Assembly (NCBI GenBank): GCA_963724365.1
Contig: CAVRUR010000010.1
Location: forward strand, 122,815-186,814
From: JALORV01 sp963724365
Lineage (GTDB): Bacteria; Pseudomonadota; Gammaproteobacteria; Burkholderiales; Burkholderiaceae_F
Direction: 5' to 3'
DNA length: 64,000 nucleotides
The notes beneath the pieces were generated by a model that did no database searches, had not been told where the DNA came from, and saw only the letters and a program-made list of their open reading frames with translations. The position numbers and the translations under genes were made by a program. Below are positions 17,571-27,774 of the stretch, one piece after another (the first letter of the stretch is position 1; every line of letters begins with the position of its first letter).

Positions 17571-19893
17571 TGGTTGAGCTGGAGATCGACGGCCGCAAGG
17601 TCGAAGTGCCGGAAGGCAGCATGGTGATGGAGGCCGCGAACCGGCTCGACATCTACGTGCCGCACTTCTGCTACCACAAGAAGCTCTCGATCGCCGCCAA
17701 TTGCCGCATGTGCCTGGTCGAGGTCGAGAAGGCGCCGAAGCCGTTGCCGGCCTGTGCCACGCCGGTGACCCCGGGCATGATCGTTCGCACCCATTCCGAG
17801 CGCGCGAAGAACGCGCAGAAGTCGGTGATGGAGTTCCTGCTGATCAATCATCCGCTCGACTGTCCGATCTGCGACCAAGGCGGCGAGTGTCAGTTGCAGG
17901 ACCTGGCCGTCGGCTATGGCGGTTCGGCGAGCCGCTATGCGGAGCCCAAGCGGGTCGTGTTCCACAAGAGCATGGGGCCGCTGATCTCGGCCGAGGAGAT
18001 GTCGCGCTGCATTCACTGCACGCGCTGCGTCCGTTTCGGCCAGGAAATTGCCGGCGTCATGGAACTCGGCATGGCCGGTCGCGGCGAGCACTCGGAGATC
18101 ATGACCTTCGTCGGGAGCTCGGTGGATTCCGAGCTTTCCGGCAACATGATCGACCTGTGCCCGGTCGGTGCGCTGACCAGCAAGCCGTTCCGCTACGAGG
18201 CGCGCGCCTGGGAGTTGTCGCGCCGTCGCTCGGTCAGCCCGCACGACGCACTCGGGTCGAACCTGATTGTGCAGGTGAAGGACCAGCGCGTGATGCGCGT
18301 GCTGCCGTTCGAGAACGAGGCCATCAACCAGTGCTGGCTGTCGGACCGGGATCGCTTTTCCTATGAAGGGCTGCATGCGGCTGATCGCCTGAGTCGGCCG
18401 CTGCTGAAGCAGGACGGACAATGGCGCGAGGTCGACTGGGCCGACGCGCTCGATTACGTGCGCCACGCTATCACGCACATCAAGGCGCAGCACGGCGCCG
18501 GCGCGGTCGGTGCGCTGGCCGCTCCGTCGAGCACGCTCGAGGAACTGCATCTGCTCGGCAAGCTGATGCGCGGCATCGGCTCGGACAACATCGACTTCCG
18601 CCTGCGACAGAGTGACTTCAGCGGGGACTGCGGCCGAGCAGGGCATTCCATGGCTCGGCACTGCCGCTGGCGGAGTTCGACTCGCTCGATCGCGTACTGC
18701 TGATCGGGTCGTTCCTGCGCAAGGACCATCCGCTGCTGTCGACGCGCCTGCGGCATGCGACCAAGCGCGGGTGCCAGCTGTCACTGCTGCACGCGCGGAC
18801 GACGACCTGCTGATGCGCGTGGCCCACAGGGCCATCGTGCGTCCGAGCGCTTGGGTTCAGGTCCTTGCGGAGGTGGCCGTCGCCATCGCGCAGCAACGCG
18901 GTGAGGCTGCGCCCGAGGCAGGGAGTGACGCCGGTGAGCCGGCGCGGGCGATCGCTGCGAGTCTCCTTTCGGGTGAACGCAAGGCGATCCTGCTCGGCAA
19001 TGCAGCGGTCCAGCATCCGCAGGCCGCGCAGTTGCGCGCCTGGGCACAGTGGATCGCGCGCGCGACCGGCGCGACGGCTGGGCGTGCTGACGGAGGGCGC
19101 GAACACGGTCGGTGGTCATCTCGTCGGCGCGAAGCCGCAATCAGGCGGCCTCGATGCGCGCGCGATGCTGGAGCAGCCGCGCAAGGCCTATCTGCTGTGG
19201 AACCTCGAACCGGAGTACGACACGGCCGATCCGGTTGCCACCGCCCGCGCACTTTCACAGGCCGAGACCGTGATCGCGTTTTCGCCGTATCGCAACGGCG
19301 CGCTGGAATACGCCGATGCGATCCTGCCGATCGTGCCGTTCACCGAGAGCGCCGGCACGTTCGTCAGCGCCGAAGGGCGGGTGCAGAGCTTCAACGGCAC
19401 CGTGCGACCTATGGGCGACGCGCGCCCCGGCTGGAAGGTCCTGCGCGTGCTCGGCAATCTGCTTGGGCTCGCAGGCTTCGACCAGGACACACCCGAGGCG
19501 GTACGTATCGAGGCAGTTCCTTCCGATGTTGCGGCGCGCCTGTCGAACGACACCACGATGCTGCCTCGCGTCGACGCAGGCAGTCACGACGGCCTCGAGC
19601 GCCTTGCCGATGTTCCGATCTACTTCGCCGATGCGATCGTGCGCCGCTCGGCCTCGCTGCAGGCAACTGTGGACGCGCGGCCTCCGCGCGCACGCGTGAA
19701 TTCCCGCACGGCGCAGGACGTCGGCCTCGCGGCGGGCGACAAGGTGCTGCTGCGGCAGGGTGACGGCTCCGCGGTACTTGAACTGGAACTCGACGACCGG
19801 CTGGCCGACGATGTCGTACGCGTGGCCGCCGCGCACGGTTCGACGGCGGCGCTCGGCCCGATGTTCGGTCCGATCCGCGTGGAGCGTGCGTGA
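17570..19893 (+). CDS. nuoG: NADH-quinone oxidoreductase subunit G, about four frameshifts
   Basis: The large 75-kDa subunit of the NADH module. The N-terminus shows the 2Fe-2S ligands (CYHKK, CRMC, CATPV), then CPICDQGGECQLQD and RCIHCTRCVRFGQE, ahead of the molybdopterin-oxidoreductase-like domain. The frame is intact to about 18635, then breaks near 18635, 18660, 18795 and 19080; the pieces read SGTAAEQGIPWLG, LAEFDSLDRVLLIGSFLRKDHPLLS, DDDLLMRVAHRAIV and LGVLTEGANTVGGHL. Each break fits one base gained or lost in a G or C run. Essential for complex I, so the shifts are most likely errors. It ends overlapping nuoH. Confidence 0.93.
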
Positions 19894-20981
19894 TGGAGGC
19901 CTTAACGACGATGGGCAGCCAGACGCTAGGCGCGGCGTGGCCGGTCGTGTGGTCACTCGCCAAGATCGTCGCGATCGTCGTCCCGATCCTGCTGATGGTC
20001 GCCTATCTCACCTACTGGGAGCGCAAGCTGATCGGCTGGATGCACATTCGCATCGGCCCGAACCGCGTCGGCCCGCTCGGCCTGCTGCAGCCGATCGCCG
20101 ATGCCCTCAAGCTGCTGACCAAGGAAGTCATCACACCGTCGCAGGCGGACAAGGGCCTGTTCTTCCTGGCACCGATCATCGTCATCATGCCGGCGCTGGC
20201 GGCGTGGGCGGTCATTCCTTTCGGCCCCGGGCTGGTGCTGGCAAACGTCAACGCAGGGCTGCTGTACGTGATGGCGATCACCTCGGTCGGCGTGTACGGC
20301 GTGATCATCGCCGGCTGGGCGTCGAACTCGAAGTATTCCTTCCTCGGCGCCATGCGGGCGGCCGCCCAGATGGTCAGCTATGAGCTGGCCATGGGCTTCG
20401 TCCTCGTGGCCGTGCTGCTGGTGGCTGGCACGCTCAACATGACCGGCATTGTCGAGCGGCAGAACACCGGGTTCTTTGCCGATCGTGGCTGGGCCTTCCT
20501 TTCGTGGAACTGGCTGCCGCTGCTGCCGCTGTTCGTGATCTACGTCGTATCGAGCATCGCCGAAACCAACCGGCATCCGTTCGACGTCGTCGAGGGCGAA
20601 TCCGAGATCGTCGCCGGCCACATGGTCGAGTACTCCGGCATGACCTTCGCGATCTTCTTCCTCGGCGAGTACGCGAACATGATCCTGCTGTCGACGATGG
20701 CGACGATCATGTTTCTCGGCGGGTGGGCAGCGCCGCTGGATCTCGGCCGCCTGCTGGGCGTCGAAATGCCCACGTGGGCGGTGGCCCTGTCGGGCTGGTT
20801 CTGGCTGTTCGCGAAGGTCTTCTTCGTGGTGTCGCTTTTCATCTGGTTCCGCGCGTCGTTCCCGCGCTATCGCTACGACCAGATCATGCGGCTCGGCTGG
20901 AAGGTTTTCATTCCGATCACGCTGGTGTGGCTGATCCTGATCGCGGTGTGGATGCAGACGCCGTGGAACATCTGGAAGTAG
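19893..20981 (+). CDS. nuoH: NADH-quinone oxidoreductase subunit H
   Basis: Membrane subunit at the quinone-entry site, about eight transmembrane helices. Conserved loops: YLTYWERKLIGWMHIRIGPNRVGP, ASNSKYSFLGAMRAAAQMVSYE and AETNRHPFDVVEGESEIVAG. ATG 19893 is used; the preceding GTG at 19890 is possible. The A of the start overlaps the nuoG TGA. Confidence 0.96.
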   Translation: MEALTTMGSQTLGAAWPVVWSLAKIVAIVVPILLMVAYLTYWERKLIGWMHIRIGPNRVGPLGLLQPIADALKLLTKEVITPSQADKGLFFLAPIIVIMPALAAWAVIPFGPGLVLANVNAGLLYVMAITSVGVYGVIIAGWASNSKYSFLGAMRAAAQMVSYELAMGFVLVAVLLVAGTLNMTGIVERQNTGFFADRGWAFLSWNWLPLLPLFVIYVVSSIAETNRHPFDVVEGESEIVAGHMVEYSGMTFAIFFLGEYANMILLSTMATIMFLGGWAAPLDLGRLLGVEMPTWAVALSGWFWLFAKVFFVVSLFIWFRASFPRYRYDQIMRLGWKVFIPITLVWLILIAVWMQTPWNIWK

Positions 20982-20989
20982 GTATGAGA

Positions 20990-21060
20990 CCCCCACGCTC
21001 ACTTCGTTCGCTGCCCCCCTCGGGGGCCATCAGTACCTTCGGAACGGCCGGGCGGTACTG
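20990..21060. repeat. nuo intergenic hairpin repeat, copy 2
   Basis: The element reads CCCCCACGCTCACTTCGTTC, GCTG, then the CCCCCTCGGGGG stem, then CAGTACC...GGTACTG arms around TTCGGAACGGCCGGGC. It fills the nuoH-nuoI gap and shares order and sequence with the copy at 22641-22712. Confidence 0.85.
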
Positions 21061-21063
21061 ACC

Positions 21064-21552
21064 ATGGGCGCGATCCGCGAATTCTTCGATAGCCTGCTGC
21101 TCAGGGAACTGATCAAGGGCCTTGCGCTGACCGGGCGCTACGCGTTCGCGCGCAAGATCACGATCCAGTTTCCGGAGGAAAAGACGCCCATCAGCCCGCG
21201 CTTCCGCGGCCTGCATGCGCTGCGCCGCTATCCGAATGGCGAGGAACGTTGCATCGCATGCAAGCTGTGCGAGGCGGTCTGTCCGGCGTTGGCCATCACG
21301 ATCGAATCCGACCAGCGTGCCGACGGCACGCGCCGCACGACGCGCTACGACATCGACCTGACCAAATGCATTTTCTGCGGGTACTGCGAGGAGAGCTGCC
21401 CGGTCGACTCGATCGTTGAAACCGACATCCTCGAGTACCACGGCGAAAAGCGCGGTGACCTGTACTACACGAAGCCGATGCTGCTCGCGATCGGCGACCG
21501 CTACGAGCAGCAGATCGCTGCCAATCGCGAAGCCGACGCCCGATACCGCTAG
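21064..21552 (+). CDS. nuoI: NADH-quinone oxidoreductase subunit I
   Basis: Ferredoxin-like subunit holding clusters N6a and N6b. The two 4Fe-4S motifs are CIACKLCEAVCPA and CIFCGYCEESCPV in a 162-residue protein, ending with the TKPMLLAIGDRYEQQIAANREADARYR tail normal for proteobacteria. Confidence 0.97.
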   Translation: MGAIREFFDSLLLRELIKGLALTGRYAFARKITIQFPEEKTPISPRFRGLHALRRYPNGEERCIACKLCEAVCPALAITIESDQRADGTRRTTRYDIDLTKCIFCGYCEESCPVDSIVETDILEYHGEKRGDLYYTKPMLLAIGDRYEQQIAANREADARYR

Positions 21553-21674
21553 CCGCGATTGCCGATAACCAGGACCGAACTCACACCGAACCGACGCGAG
21601 CACGCCTCGCCACTCAATGACGCGGGGCGACCTCGAATGCCGCCGCGGCCTTGCCTGGACCTCGCGAAACGACA

Positions 21675-22332
21675 ATGAACGCGCAAGTCTCCCTTTTCCT
21701 GATCTTCGCCGGCATCCTGCTGCTGGCGGCGTTGCGCGTCATCACCGCGCGCAACCCCGTTCATGCGGTGCTGTTCCTGGTGCTCGCATTCTTCTCGGCC
21801 GCGTGCCTGTGGATGCTGCTGCAGGCGGAGTTCCTCGCGATCGCACTGGTCCTCGTCTACGTCGGTGCGGTCATGGTGCTGTTCCTGTTCGTGGTGATGA
21901 TGCTGGACATCAACATCGACCGGCTGCGCGAAGGGCTCTGGAAAAACCTCTGGGCTGGAGGGCTCGTGGCGGCGCTGATCGTCCTGCAGATGTGGCTGGT
22001 GCTGTCGCAGCCGCGCTGGCAGGCACTGAACCAGCCGGGACCCGGCATTGCCGACGCGAACAACATCGAGGTGCTCGGACGCCTGACGTTCACCGAGTAC
22101 GTGTTCCCGCTGCAGATTGCGGGCGCGCTGCTGCTGGTTGCGATCATCGCGGCAATCGCACTGACGCTGCGTGGACGCAAGGACTCGAAGCACCAGGATC
22201 CGTCGCAGCAGGTCAAGGTCGTCGCCGGCGATCGCGTGCGCCTGGTCAGCATGCCGAGCGAGGATGCGGCGCGGCAGACCGCCTTCGGGTCCGGCACATC
22301 CAGAAGCCGGCCCGGCCCGGGGCGCGCCATGA
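21675..22332 (+). CDS. nuoJ: NADH-quinone oxidoreductase subunit J (stop lost in this sequence)
   Basis: Five-helix membrane subunit: ARNPVHAVLFLVLAFFSAACLWMLLQAEFLAIALVLVYVGAVMVLFLFVVMMLDI. The frame as read runs straight into nuoK without a stop. Removing one G from the GGGG just before 22325 would bring TGA 22330-22332 into frame, ending NuoJ at about 218 residues and overlapping the nuoK ATG as ATGA, like nuoB/nuoC. A one-base artefact is therefore more likely than a genuine NuoJ-NuoK fusion. Start ATG 21675; the 122-bp gap after nuoI holds nothing recognisable. Confidence 0.9.
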
Positions 22333-22634
22333 TTTCGCTCTCGTGGTATCTCGGCGTCGGGGCGCTGCTTTTTGCGATCAGTGTGATCGGCATCTTCCTT
22401 AACCGGCGCAACCTGATCGTGCTGCTGATGGCGATCGAACTGATGCTGCTCGCGGTGAACATGAACTTCATCGCCTTCTCGCACTACCTTGGCGACTATC
22501 ACGGCCAGGTGTTCGTGTTCTTCATCCTGACCGTGGCGGCAGCGGAGTCAGCCATCGGCCTGGCGATCCTGGTCGTCCTGTTCCGCAACCTCTCGACGAT
22601 CAACGTCGAGGAACTCGACTCGCTGAAGGGCTAA
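22329..22634 (+). CDS. nuoK: NADH-quinone oxidoreductase subunit K
   Basis: Three-helix antiporter-like subunit of 101 residues: VIGIFLNRRNLIVLLMAIELMLLAVNMNFIAFS, with the membrane glutamate in AIELML, then VFVFFILTVAAAESAIGLAILVVLFRN. ATG 22329 begins MISLSWYLGVGALLFA, the family start. In the sequence as given it is in frame with nuoJ (see that entry). Confidence 0.95.
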   Translation: MISLSWYLGVGALLFAISVIGIFLNRRNLIVLLMAIELMLLAVNMNFIAFSHYLGDYHGQVFVFFILTVAAAESAIGLAILVVLFRNLSTINVEELDSLKG

Positions 22635-22640
22635 TGCTGT

Positions 22641-22712
22641 GCCCCCACGCTCACTTCGTTCGCTGGCCCCCAAGGGGGCCATCAATGCCCTTCGGGCGGC
22701 CGGGCTGGCCTT
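22641..22712. repeat. nuo intergenic hairpin repeat, copy 3
   Basis: CCCCCACGCTCACTTCGTTC, GCTGG, then CCCCCAAGGGGG, CCATCAATGCCCTTCGGGCG and GCCGGGCTGGCC fill the nuoK-nuoL gap. It matches copy 2 over the first 30 bp almost exactly and keeps the same stem-loop order. Confidence 0.85.
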
Positions 22713-22715
22713 GAG

Positions 22716-24734
22716 ATGTCTGCCATGCAGAAGATCTACCTGCTTGCAGTCCTCGCGCCGCTGATTGGTGCGATCGTGGCTGGTTTTGGTGGCCGAGTCG
22801 TCGGGCGTGCCGGTGCTCACACGGTGACCATCGCCGGCGTGCTTGTATCGACGATCGCATCATTCATGGTCCTGGCCGACGTCCTCAAAGGCCACACTTT
22901 TGACGGGACGATCTACACCTGGGCGGTGGTCGGCGGGCTCAAGTTCGAGGTCGGCTTCCTGATTGACTCGCTGACGGCAATGATGATGGTGGTGGTCACC
23001 ATCGTCTCGCTGATGGTGCACATCTACACCGTCGGCTACATGGCCGATGACCCGGGCTACCAGCGGTTCTTCTCGTACATATCGCTGTTCACCTTCAGCA
23101 TGCTGATGCTGGTGATGAGCAACAATTTTCTGCAGCTCTTCTTCGGGTGGGAAGCGGTCGGACTGGTCTCTTACCTGCTGATCGGATTCTGGTTCAAGCG
23201 GCCCACTGCGATCTACGCGAACCTGAAGGCATTCCTGGTCAACCGGGTCGGCGACTTCGGCTTCGTGCTCGGCATCGGACTGGTCTTTGCCTACTTCGGG
23301 TCGCTGCACTACGCGGAAGTGTTCAAGGCGGCGCCCGCCATGGCCGCCACGACGCTGGAACTCATCCCGGGGTCGCCGTGGCTGCTGGTGACGGTGATCT
23401 GCATCTGCCTGTTCATCGGCGCGATGGGCAAGAGCGCGCAGTTCCCGCTGCACGTATGGCTGCCGGACTCGATGGAAGGCCCGACGCCGATCTCGGCGCT
23501 GATCCACGCGGCGACGATGGTCACCGCGGGCATCTTCATGGTGGCGCGCATGTCGCCGCTGTTCGAGCTGTCGGACGCGGCGCTGTCGTTCGTCATGGTG
23601 ATCGGCGCGATCACCGCGTTCTTCATGGGCATCCTCGGCATCGTCCAGAACGACATCAAGCGGGTTGTCGCGTATTCGACCCTGTCGCAGCTCGGCTACA
23701 TGACGGTCGCGCTGGGCGCTTCCGCCTATGCGGCCGGCATCTTCCACCTGATGACGCACGCCTTCTTCAAGGCGCTGCTGTTCCTGGCGGCCGGCTCGGT
23801 GATCATCGGCATGCATCACCACCAGGACATCCGGCACATGGGCGGGCTGTGGAAGAAGATGCCGGTCACCTGGATCACCGCATTGCTCGGCTCGCTGGCA
23901 CTGGCCGGCATCCCGTTCTTCTCGGGCTTCTACTCGAAGGACGCGATCATCATCGCGACGCACGCCGCCGCGCAGGCCGGGCAGGCCGGCGCGACGATCG
24001 CGTACTGGGCGCTGCTGATCGGCGTGTTCATCACGGCGTTCTATTCGTTCCGCATGTTCTTCCTGGTCTTCCACGGCAAGCCGCGCTGGCACGAGAAGCC
24101 GCATCACGACGAGGAGCACGAAGTCCATGGCTCGGATGAGGACGAGCACGCCGAGCCGCACGAGTCGCCGAGCGTGATCACTGCGCCGCTGGTCCTGCTC
24201 GCGATTCCGTCGGTCGTGATCGGCTTCGTCACCGTCGGGCCGATGCTGTTCGGCGACTTTTTCTCGCAGTCGATCATCGTCGACGCCGTGAAGCATCGCT
24301 CGATGGCAGCGCTGGCCGAGGAGTTCCACGGTGCGACGGCCATGGCCCTGCACGGCCTGACCTCGGCGCCGTTCCTGCTTGCGGTAGCGGGCATCGCGCT
24401 CGCCTGGTTCTTCTACCTGCGCCGGCCCGACATCCCGGCAGCACTGGCGCAGCGCTTCAGCGGCCTGTACCGGTTGCTGGAGAACAAGTACTACCTCGAC
24501 CGCATCAACGAAGTCGTGTTCGCTGGCGGCGCGCGCACGCTCGGCACGATCCTGTGGAAGGGCGGGGATGTTCGGCTGATCGACGGGCTGGCGGTCAACG
24601 GCAGCGCGCGCATCGTCGGCTGGGTGGCGGCGCTGTCGCGTCTGCTGCAGTCGGGCTACATCTATCACTATGCGTTCGGCATGATCATCGGCCTGCTGGC
24701 CATGGTGACGCTGTTCGTCACCCTCGGCCGCTAA
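22716..24734 (+). CDS. nuoL: NADH-quinone oxidoreductase subunit L
   Basis: The largest antiporter-like subunit (672 residues, about 16 helices), with the long lateral helix at the C-terminus. Motifs: NNFLQLFFGWEAVGLVSYLLIGFW, KSAQFPLHVWLPDSMEGPTPISALIHAATMV, QNDIKRVVAYSTLSQLGYM. A histidine/acid-rich cytoplasmic loop (HEKPHHDEEHEVHGSDEDEHAEPHE, about residues 458-484) is prominent. ATG 22716 directly follows a hairpin repeat. Confidence 0.96.
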   Translation: MSAMQKIYLLAVLAPLIGAIVAGFGGRVVGRAGAHTVTIAGVLVSTIASFMVLADVLKGHTFDGTIYTWAVVGGLKFEVGFLIDSLTAMMMVVVTIVSLMVHIYTVGYMADDPGYQRFFSYISLFTFSMLMLVMSNNFLQLFFGWEAVGLVSYLLIGFWFKRPTAIYANLKAFLVNRVGDFGFVLGIGLVFAYFGSLHYAEVFKAAPAMAATTLELIPGSPWLLVTVICICLFIGAMGKSAQFPLHVWLPDSMEGPTPISALIHAATMVTAGIFMVARMSPLFELSDAALSFVMVIGAITAFFMGILGIVQNDIKRVVAYSTLSQLGYMTVALGASAYAAGIFHLMTHAFFKALLFLAAGSVIIGMHHHQDIRHMGGLWKKMPVTWITALLGSLALAGIPFFSGFYSKDAIIIATHAAAQAGQAGATIAYWALLIGVFITAFYSFRMFFLVFHGKPRWHEKPHHDEEHEVHGSDEDEHAEPHESPSVITAPLVLLAIPSVVIGFVTVGPMLFGDFFSQSIIVDAVKHRSMAALAEEFHGATAMALHGLTSAPFLLAVAGIALAWFFYLRRPDIPAALAQRFSGLYRLLENKYYLDRINEVVFAGGARTLGTILWKGGDVRLIDGLAVNGSARIVGWVAALSRLLQSGYIYHYAFGMIIGLLAMVTLFVTLGR

Positions 24735-24752
24735 GGAAGAAGTCGCACGATC

Positions 24753-26260
24753 ATGCAGACAGCAACACCCGTGGCTCAGCCTGGCGATCTGGATCCCGAT
24801 CGTCTTCGGCGTGGCACTCCTGGCGGCAGGGCGCGACCAGCGGGCCGATGTCGTGCGCAGCATCGCGCTGGTCGGCAGCCTGCTGGGCCTGCTCGTGACC
24901 CTGCCGCTGTACACCGGGCTTCGATGCGACCAGCGCGGGCCTGCAGTTCGTCGAGAAGGCGGCGTGGATCGAGCGCTTCAACGCCAACTACCACCTCGGG
25001 GTCGATGGCCTGTCGGTCTGGTTCGTGCTGCTGACGGCGTTCATCACGGTCGTCGTCGTGCTCGCCGGCTGGGAGGTGATCGAGGACCGCGTGGCCCAGT
25101 ACTACGCCGCGTTCCTGATCCTGTCCGGCCTGATGATCGGGGTGTTCTCGGCCGTCGACGGGTTGCTCTTCTACGTGTTCTTCGAGGCGACGCTGATCCC
25201 GATGTACATGATCATCGGTGTCTGGGGCGGCCCCAGCCGCGTCTATGCGGCGTTCAAGTTCTTCCTGTACACGCTGCTCGGCTCGCTGCTGATGCTGGTG
25301 GCGCTCGTCTACCTGTACTACGCGTCGGGCGGCAAGTTCGGCATCTTCGACTGGCATGCGACGCAGATCGGCATGACGGCGCAGATCCTGCTCTTCCTCG
25401 CGTTCTTCATGGCGTTTGCGGTCAAGGTGCCGATGTGGCCCGTCCACACCTGGCTGCCCGATGCGCACGTCGAGGCGCCGACCGGCGGCTCGATCGTGCT
25501 GGCGGCCATCATGCTGAAGCTCGGCGCCTACGGCTTCCTGCGCTTCTCGCTGCCGATCGTGCCGGACGCGTCGCAGGCCCTGTCGGGCTTCATCATCGTG
25601 CTGTCGCTGGTCGCGGTGGTCTACGTCGGCCTGGTGGCGCTGGTGCAGACGGACATGAAGAAGCTGGTGGCTTACTCGTCGATCGCGCACATGGGCTTCG
25701 TGACGCTCGGCTTCTTCATCTTCAACGCGATGGGCATGGCGGGCGGGATCGTGCAGATGATCTCGCACGGCTTCGTCTCCGGTGCGATGTTCTTCTGCAT
25801 CGGCGTGATGTACGACCGCATGCACAGCCGCAACATCGCGGACTACGGCGGCGTCGTCAACACGATGCCGAAGTTCGCGGCGTTCTTCATGCTGTTCGCG
25901 ATGGCCAACTCGGGACTGCCCGCCACCAGCGGCTTCGTCGGCGAGTTCATGGTGATCCTCGGCGCGGTCAAGTTCGACTTCTGGATCGGCCTCATCGCGG
26001 CCACGACGCTGATGCTCGGAGCGGCGTACTCGCTGTGGATGTACAAGCGTGTCGTGTTCGGCGAAGTGGCGAACCGGCACGTCGCGGAACTGGTCGACGT
26101 GAACGGGCGTGAGTTCCTGGTCCTGCTGCTGCTGGCGGCGGCCGTGATGTGGATGGGGCTGTACCCGAAGCCGTTCACCGACCTGATGGACGCCTCGGTC
26201 GCCCAGCTGCTGCAGCACGTGGCCCAGTCGAAGCTGCCGGCCGGCATCGCTGCGCAATAG
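24753..26260 (+). CDS. nuoM: NADH-quinone oxidoreductase subunit M, two frameshifts near the start
   Basis: Antiporter-like proton-pumping subunit. From 25025 the frame is intact: VFFEATLIPMYMIIGVWGG, KVPMWPVHTWLPDAHVEAPTGGSIVLAAIMLKLGAYGF, QTDMKKLVAYSSIAHMGF. The N-terminus is split: MQTATP (frame 3) to WLSLAIWIPIVFGVALLAAGRDQR (shift near 24770) to FDATSAGLQFVEKAAW (shift near 24918). Both breaks fit one extra C or G in a run. ATG 24753 is the likely start, 18 bp after nuoL. Confidence 0.93.
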
Positions 26261-26269
26261 GGACGACGC

Positions 26270-27764
26270 ATGCAGAACCTCAACGTCCTCGCCTCCCTGC
26301 CCGAGATCGTGCTGCTGGTCGCGACCTGCGTGCTGCTGGTCGTCGATCTGTTCGTTTCCGACGCGCGGCGCAACGTCACCTACCTGCTGACGCTGGCGAT
26401 CCTGGTCGTGACCGGTGCCGTCACGTGGATGTTCCTGTCGGCCGGCGTGGTCACCTATGCCTTCGGCGGCATGTACGTCACCGATCCGATGGCCAACGTG
26501 CTGAAGCTCTTTGCCATCGTGGCCGTCGCCCTGGTGCTCGTGTACGCGCAGTCCTACGCGCGCGACCGCGGGCTGTGGAAGGGCGAGCTCTTCACGCTGA
26601 CGCTCTTTGCGCTGCTCGGGATCATGCTGATGATCTCGGCAAACAACCTGCTGGTGATCTACCTCGGGCTCGAGCTGCAGGCGCTGTCGCTGTACACGCT
26701 GGTGGCCCTGCGGCGCGACGATGCGCGCTCGACCGAGGCGGCGATGAAGTACTTCGTGCTGGGCGCGCTGGCATCCGGCTTCCTGCTGTACGGCATGAGC
26801 ATGCTGTACGGGGCCACCGGCACGCTCGACATCAACGAACTGGCCGACCGGATCGTCACCGGGCACGTCGCCAGCCGCGCTGGCGCTGGTCTTCGGCACG
26901 GTCTTCATCGTGGCCGGGCTGGCGTTCAAGTTCGGCGCCGTGCCGTTCCACATGTGGGTGCCGGACGTCTACCAGGGCGCGCCGACGCCGGTGACGATGC
27001 TGATCGGGACGGCGCCGAAGCTCGCCGTCTTCGCGGTGGCCTTCCGCATCCTGGTCGAGGGCCTGCTGCCGCTGGCCGTCGACTGGCAGCGCATGCTGAT
27101 CGTGCTGGCGGTGGCTTCGCTGGTGCTGGGCAACCTCACCGCCATCGCCCAGACCAACCTGAAGCGCATGCTGGCGTACTCGACGATCGCGCAGATGGGT
27201 TTCGTGCTGCTCGCGATGCTGTCCGGCGTGGTCGGCGGCAATGTGATGACGACTGTCAACGCCTACAGCGCGGCGATGTTCTACGTGATCATCTATGCGC
27301 TGACGACGCTGGGCACGTTCGGCATCATCCTGCTGCTGTCGCGGCAGGGGTTCGAGGCCGAGGAGATCGACGACCTGCGGGGTCTGAACCGGCGCAGTCC
27401 CTGGTACGCGTTCGTGATGCTGCTGCTGATGTTCTCGCTGGCCGGCATTCCACCGACCGTGGGCTTCTACGCCAAGCTGGTGGTGCTGCAGGCGCTGCTC
27501 GGCGACAGCCTGCAGGGCACGATGCTGTGGCTGGCGATCATCGCGGTGATGTTCTCGCTGGTCGGTGCGTTCTACTACCTGCGCGTGGTCAAGGTGATGT
27601 ACTTCGACGAGCCGGCTGCCGGCCTGCCGGCGCCGATCGCGGCGACGATGGACATGCGGGTGGCGCTGTCGATCAACGGTGCGCTGGTGCTGGTGCTCGG
27701 CATCCTGCCGCAGTACCTGCTGAAGCTGTGCACCGACGCGATGATCCGCACGCTCGGCGGCTAG
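26270..27764 (+). CDS. nuoN: NADH-quinone oxidoreductase subunit N, one frameshift
   Basis: Third antiporter-like subunit and last gene of the operon. Motifs: NNLLVIYLGLELQALSLYTLVAL, EAAMKYFVLGALASGFLLYG, FKFGAVPFHMWVPDVYQGAPTPVTM, QTNLKRMLAYSTIAQMGF. The frame breaks near 26878 between HVAS and ALALVFGTVFIVAGLAFKFG; one surplus C explains it. Starts 9 bp after nuoM. Confidence 0.94.
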
Positions 27765-27774
27765 GGGCGCGAGC

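Noticed and set aside
22860..26953. Two long minus-strand frames opposite nuoL-nuoN
   Set aside because: Composition (H, R, Q, D repeats) is that of antisense shadows of hydrophobic membrane genes; the plus-strand genes are certain.
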